A DNA stretch of 64,000 nucleotides from Strongylocentrotus purpuratus (lineage: Eukaryota > Echinodermata > Echinoidea > Camarodonta > Strongylocentrotidae). Positions 59,286 to 64,000 of this stretch are shown here, piece after piece (the first letter of the stretch is position 1; each line of letters begins with the position of its first letter). Below the pieces are notes generated by a model. The model was not told the origin of the DNA, ran no database searches, and saw only the letters and a program-made list of their open reading frames with translations. Made by a program: the position numbers and the translations under genes. The DNA lies in contig NW_022145604.1 in the NCBI RefSeq assembly GCF_000002235.5, positions 6,731,077 through 6,795,076 of the forward strand, given 5' to 3'.

Positions 59286-60832
59286 GAAATTAGAGACTAA
59301 TTGAGCATTGATTTGTAAATAATACTCAGTGCTGTTTACCTTTTTTCATTTTTGCAAAGGTTTAAACAAAAAAACCCATCTCCGCTGGTAATCGCACCCT
59401 GGTCCCTGACTTAAATCACCTAATTTCGTTTGTGAAATCAAATGGGCCGATTTTTTTTGTTAATGTATTACGAGCCCGACTTTATTGCGTGAACAATACC
59501 CCTTTACCAGAGATTTTGGGAACATGAATGCTCCCGGAGTGGGGCTGGGCATGCACTAGACATGGGCCAATAGTTTCGGCGTTGCCAGATTCAATTTTAT
59601 TGTCCCATAATTTGACAAACATTTAACCTTTATTAATTTTTTGTCGGCGGCATTTGAGATATGAACAATGCAAAGCCGAGTGCCTCTGGTGAATCCTAAC
59701 TTTCAGCTTGAAATACATTGATAAGTGTAAATTCAACGACTTTGGCGACTCTATTGGCAATGAATACACCATTGTGAGAAATGTAAATGAGAAAATATTA
59801 TGACATAATGAATCCTGGAGCAATTAACGGCGCGCGCCGCGGCGGTGAGATTTTAGATCATTTTCCCCTTATTCTTTCTTCTTTTTTTGCATAGAACATG
59901 GTTGCAGGGCCCTAAGGGAGAACAGTATTACATTGATAAGGTTAAGCCCTCGGTAAACGAGACATATTATTATGTTTATTATTATTATTATCATTATCAT
60001 TATTGATAATGATAAACAAAATACAGTTTTAGTACTGCTACATACAGGTACAAAGTGACGTACTTATGAACCTACAGTAATTGTAATAAAATCAGACCAA
60101 TAAAAGAAAACGATGAGTGAGAAATAGAAGGGAAAAAACAGGTTTATGATATTAAAAATTGCACGTGTTCTACATTAAGTAGGAAAATTTTTAAATTTGC
60201 AAGCACATATTCCATTCCTATTTTGAATGAATTTTACAAATGTATTCGTGATTATTAATAACTGAATATACATATGGGAAAATAACACAAACATATGGCC
60301 AAATAATGTATTTAAGTCACTGGTATAATAAAGATTTTCCATGGTTATAGTGAAAAATACACATTTTATGAAATGTTATGATTTTTTTTAACGGAGGAAA
60401 TAGGAGAAATGTACTTAAGGTTAATCACAGTCACAAATTTGGGCTTGATAATCGTGACCTTCAACTTTCTGGATTATGCCTTTCTCCTCCCCCTCAAAAG
60501 GGAAATAAATAGAGCATGAATATTCTAGCAATATCTCACAATAACTCTTGTTATCTTAAGTTGACTGTATTTGTTTATAGACCCCATGCTGGAACTATAC
60601 ACAATCATCACAAAAGAAAGTAGGTCATCTAAATTCCACTGACGCAAATCGAATCCTTTGTACAATGATTGGTTACCTCTGCCTTTGGAATCAGGTCTAC
60701 AAGTGGCAATCTATTCAATTTGAAAATTAAAAAAGCTTTCAAAAAATTCTCTCTCACCGCCCCAGGCAACTCATCGTCAAAATTGCAATATTGAAAAACT
60801 CAAATTTGATACGGAGCAGTGATTAATAATGG

Positions 60833-60836
<4 letters not shown>

Positions 60837-60888
<52 letters not shown>
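60837..60888. repeat. (TA)n microsatellite, longest copy
   Basis: A pure TA run of about 50 bp, in the same place as 17269-17302. Confidence 0.9.
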
Positions 60889-60891
<3 letters not shown>

Positions 60892-63749
60892 TAAATAATG
60901 GGAACTTGGATTTTGCAATACGGGACGATACAAGACACGCAAACATTTTCAAATTGTTACGATTACATCAATATGTTTCATTTAACCAACGGCATATGTT
61001 TTAATACCAGTTTGTACCATTTGGCACTAATGTCCTTTGGCAAGACATTAATCTACATTTGCCACACTCGACCCAGGTGATTCCAATGGGTACCTGGCAG
61101 ATATTAATTCCTTGAAATGCTAGAGCGTCGTAATGGCAGACATGCTGAAAGCCAGGTGACGATTGCATAGCGCCAGGAGCGTCAATTATTAAGTCTGACA
61201 GACATAAGCGCTGTACAAGAACTCACTATCATTATTATCACAAGTTTCCTTTACAAAACATAATTGTTATATTCCACATAATCATATATCTTGGAATAAT
61301 TGATTTAATATAATTTGTATTTTAAATTGTATAGGATGTGTTTTTTGATATTTGTAATGACTACACGCAAAGGCACTTCAAATTGGCTGAATGTAGTGCC
61401 GGAAAACTGTCCTATTTGACATGTTCCAAGAAACAAAATTACTTAAATGTACATTTTTCAAAATATAGAACTCAGGAGGGCTTTCCATGGGCTGTCCATG
61501 ACTACGTCACAATTCACTCATCAGATTGGCAATTTGAAATTCGCATAGATTTAGTGATCTCATAATTGTCTCAGACATTCATAACTCTCCTTATTATCGG
61601 TAAGTTTGTTTTTTTATTAAACTTCGCCATTCTGTTTCTCTTATATTATACTGCTTTCATACAAATCTATGAACTTATTACCAATGGTTCATTACGCTTT
61701 CACTTGCCACAGTAGAGACTAGTGATTGTGAATGCATCATAACAATATTATAAGTCCATAAATGGGTGTGGAAAAGTGGTGGACTTTGGTCTACAGTACT
61801 GTGATACAATGTCGGGTATAATGTGTAGTCTGCGTGGCACAGCTTTGGGTATTTCAAAAGAGTCGTAATAAACCGTTGTATGTATATATATATGACATAT
61901 AAATGCAGATAAGGGCGTTTTATAGTTGTCAATCTGGTTTCCTGCATTAAAATGATTCATGACTGAATACTTGGCTTTATTACTGCTCCAGCCTACTGTG
62001 CTACATTGCTCCGGACTCTATTTTTATCAATAGTTTAGGTATAGGTGCGGTGTAATTTTGTGCAGGGTTGAAATTTAAAAAATTCAGATATTACTGGATA
62101 TTTACCACGGCAGTGCGCTGTCACAGGAGCAGAGACAGTGATACAACCTTATGCTCCTGCCACAATAATACGCTATTTTCATGATGTAATAACATTTAAT
62201 GCATAAATCTTTGTTAATTGCCTCGTTACAAATTATTTCATTCACCTGTCATGAGTAACTGTATTTCAATAGTCAGAATACGAATTGTTTACATTACTTG
62301 TAATAAGGTAGGAAAATCCATAATGTTTGTCCATCCTAGCAATAATTAATGTATGCAATAAGTATGTATTTAATTATGAAAGACAAATTCATGTTAAAAT
62401 ATTAATTTGAAAATCTTAACTGTATAAGTAGTGAAAACAAATTATTTTGTGTTTATGCGGAAAACAGTATGCTATTTATAGTTCTTTATATGTCCTTTTA
62501 TGGAGTTTACTATAGATATGAAAGAGAGTACTTGACCATTGTATCCTGTTCCTTTCAATTGGTAAGTGTAAGATACTACATAATTATTAAGAAAACCCAA
62601 ACAGCTTGATCTACATTATGGTTTTTCGTCCACTTAACACCAAGGATAATTTAAAAATCTCTCGACAGCAGACACCTAGTATAATGTGTAAAGAATCACT
62701 TGGTTTGAGAAAGTCCACAGGCTGCATGAGCGGATGACAACTTGCCAACTAAATTACATGTTATGATCACCCAAAGTCCCTGCCCAGGCAATGACAGTTT
62801 TATGTATCACCTTGAAACGTGTGTGTTGATTCTCATCATGTGATCAATTTTGTACCACGTGCAGGACTACATGTTTCACAATATAAACTCATTATACTAC
62901 ATTCATCATATTACACAGGGGAAATATTATTTTGAAACATCTGCCTATTTCATATTTTAGGTGATGCACTCGCAGCTGGCCTCGATATTCAAACTTTAAA
63001 AAAAAATGTAAACCACATCACATTGTACAGATTTCACTCCACAAACGAAATTGCAGAATGATTACAGAAATCTATGATGAGTATTGTGTTTGAAAATATT
63101 TCATTATATTGCCGCTAGGTAATACATTATATAAAACTAAACACCTACAACAATAATGATAATAGTATTAAAAAAAAAAAAAAGATTAAAAAAAAGATTA
63201 ATGATAATAATAATAATAATGACAACAGTGATAGTGCTGCTGATGAAGATAACTATTATCCTTAATAAGATTTTTGTTAAACAATGGGATAAACAAATAG
63301 AGGAATAGAGAAAGAGAAGACAAATATCGGAAATTTGAGGGGACAGAAATGAAATAAAAAATACGTGCATTAAAAGAGCGCTTACAAAACTACAGATATT
63401 GTAGAATAACAAAAGATTGACATTGTCAAATAAAATATCTATTTACCCGTACAAGGCCGCAGTTGTGCAGTATCCTAATGGAAAATGGGATGCAGACATG
63501 CAGTTGCATATGAAGCTGGCCGCCATAGCCATATATTAATAGCGCTGATGATAATACGTTAGATATTATGATTGTAGGGTACACAGTAACACCAGAAGTA
63601 TATACATCTACCTGCATATCCTTTCCAAGATGAAAATTGCTCGAGGGTTAGAATCATATATAAAGAAATGTGCATAAAAAACATTGCATCTCAACAATAT
63701 GTATTCGTACAAGTCCTTGTTCTTTGAAACATATGTCATATAATATTAG

Positions 63750-64000
63750 ACTTGTCATTTATTTAATAATCGTGCAAATTTCGTGACGATATCAATATTT
63801 AATGATAGGTAGATAAAACACGCCACTTACCAGTCATAGTTCTGCTATTTTCTTCCCTATGTAATATAATACTGGACTTGTCATTTATTTAATAATCGTG
63901 CTAATTTCTTGACGATATCAATATTTAATGATGGGTAGATAAAACACGCCACTTACCAGTAATAGTTCTGCTATTTTCTTCCCTATGTAATATAATACTG
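63750..64000 (-). repeat. Tandem 126-bp repeat carrying splice donors, at least two copies
   Basis: The minus-strand donors follow 63957 and 63831. The array runs off the window, so the copy number and the TATA box for gene 3 are not visible. Confidence 0.75.

Larger units (their letters stand above)
43641..59690. repeat. Third complete tandem unit (promoter segment plus gene 3)
   Basis: Homologous to 22668-43640. The promoter segment carries two unique insertions (46415-47203 and 47362-47898). Stretches 45490-46410, 47900-49000 and 50700-52550 show no supported gene. The open frame at 51940-52100 is shared with 33150-33300 and is not recognisable. Confidence 0.85.
59691..64000. repeat. Fourth promoter-side segment, cut by the window edge
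   Basis: Matches 43641-49260 without its two insertions. A small GC-rich extra run (GCGCGCCGCGG) lies near 59832. A long (TA)n is at 60837-60888 and a SINE at 61016-61239. The rest up to 63740 holds no supported gene. Confidence 0.85.

Overview
The window is AT-rich, intron-rich nuclear DNA of a eukaryote, very probably a marine invertebrate deuterostome. An echinoderm is my best guess; no species can be named from sequence alone. The grounds are spliced minus-strand genes with GT...AG introns, MS4A/CD20-like tetraspan proteins, RTE and CR1/L2-type LINEs, SINE tails of the type GCGCTATACAAG followed by TTATTATT, hAT and TTAA-site DNA elements, and many TA, CA, CT and poly-G tracts.

The window is one tandem array. 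A long unit consists of a left segment (promoter, noncoding first exon and a long 5' intron) and a right segment (six coding exons plus 3' region), all read on the minus strand. Going rightwards: a diverged promoter segment (1-4640); gene 1 (exons 15464 down to 5307); a truncated unit holding only a promoter segment (15999-22667); a second promoter segment (22668-about 33700); gene 2 (43127 down to 34116); a third promoter segment (43641-about 52550); gene 3 (59160 down to 53197); and the start of a fourth promoter segment (59691-64000). Because transcription is leftward, each gene is served by the promoter segment to its right.

All three genes reconstruct without breaks as six phase-0 coding exons, giving proteins of 352, 354 and 351 residues. 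Each has a P/Q-rich N-terminal tail of twelve 8-residue repeats with a PPxY motif, four membrane segments, a TM3-TM4 loop with two cysteines, and a Cys-rich C-terminal tail. Indels between copies inside exons are multiples of three. Genes 1 and 3 are near-identical. Gene 2 differs most in the predicted extracellular TM3-TM4 loop, where almost every change alters the protein.

A putative TATAAATA promoter and noncoding first exon sit about 5-6 kb upstream of the coding exons. The part that carries the first exon's splice donor is tandemly repeated two or three times and may act as reiterated 26-nt microexons. One unit has lost its gene at 22667 by a deletion, which leaves an orphan promoter at 27057.

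Transposons inserted at known points in the array's history mark the order of events. An RTE LINE and a foldback element predate the duplication of genes 1 and 2. A hAT element and a poly-C-ended element are shared by genes 1 and 3 and absent (empty sites) from gene 2. A nearly intact CR1/L2-like LINE, a 397-bp hAT MITE, a TTAA-flanked element, a compound insertion with a tRNA-Leu-like part, and a short palindrome are each in a single copy. I saw no other host gene, no rRNA and no CRISPR. Several exon-like open frames on the plus strand remain unresolved.
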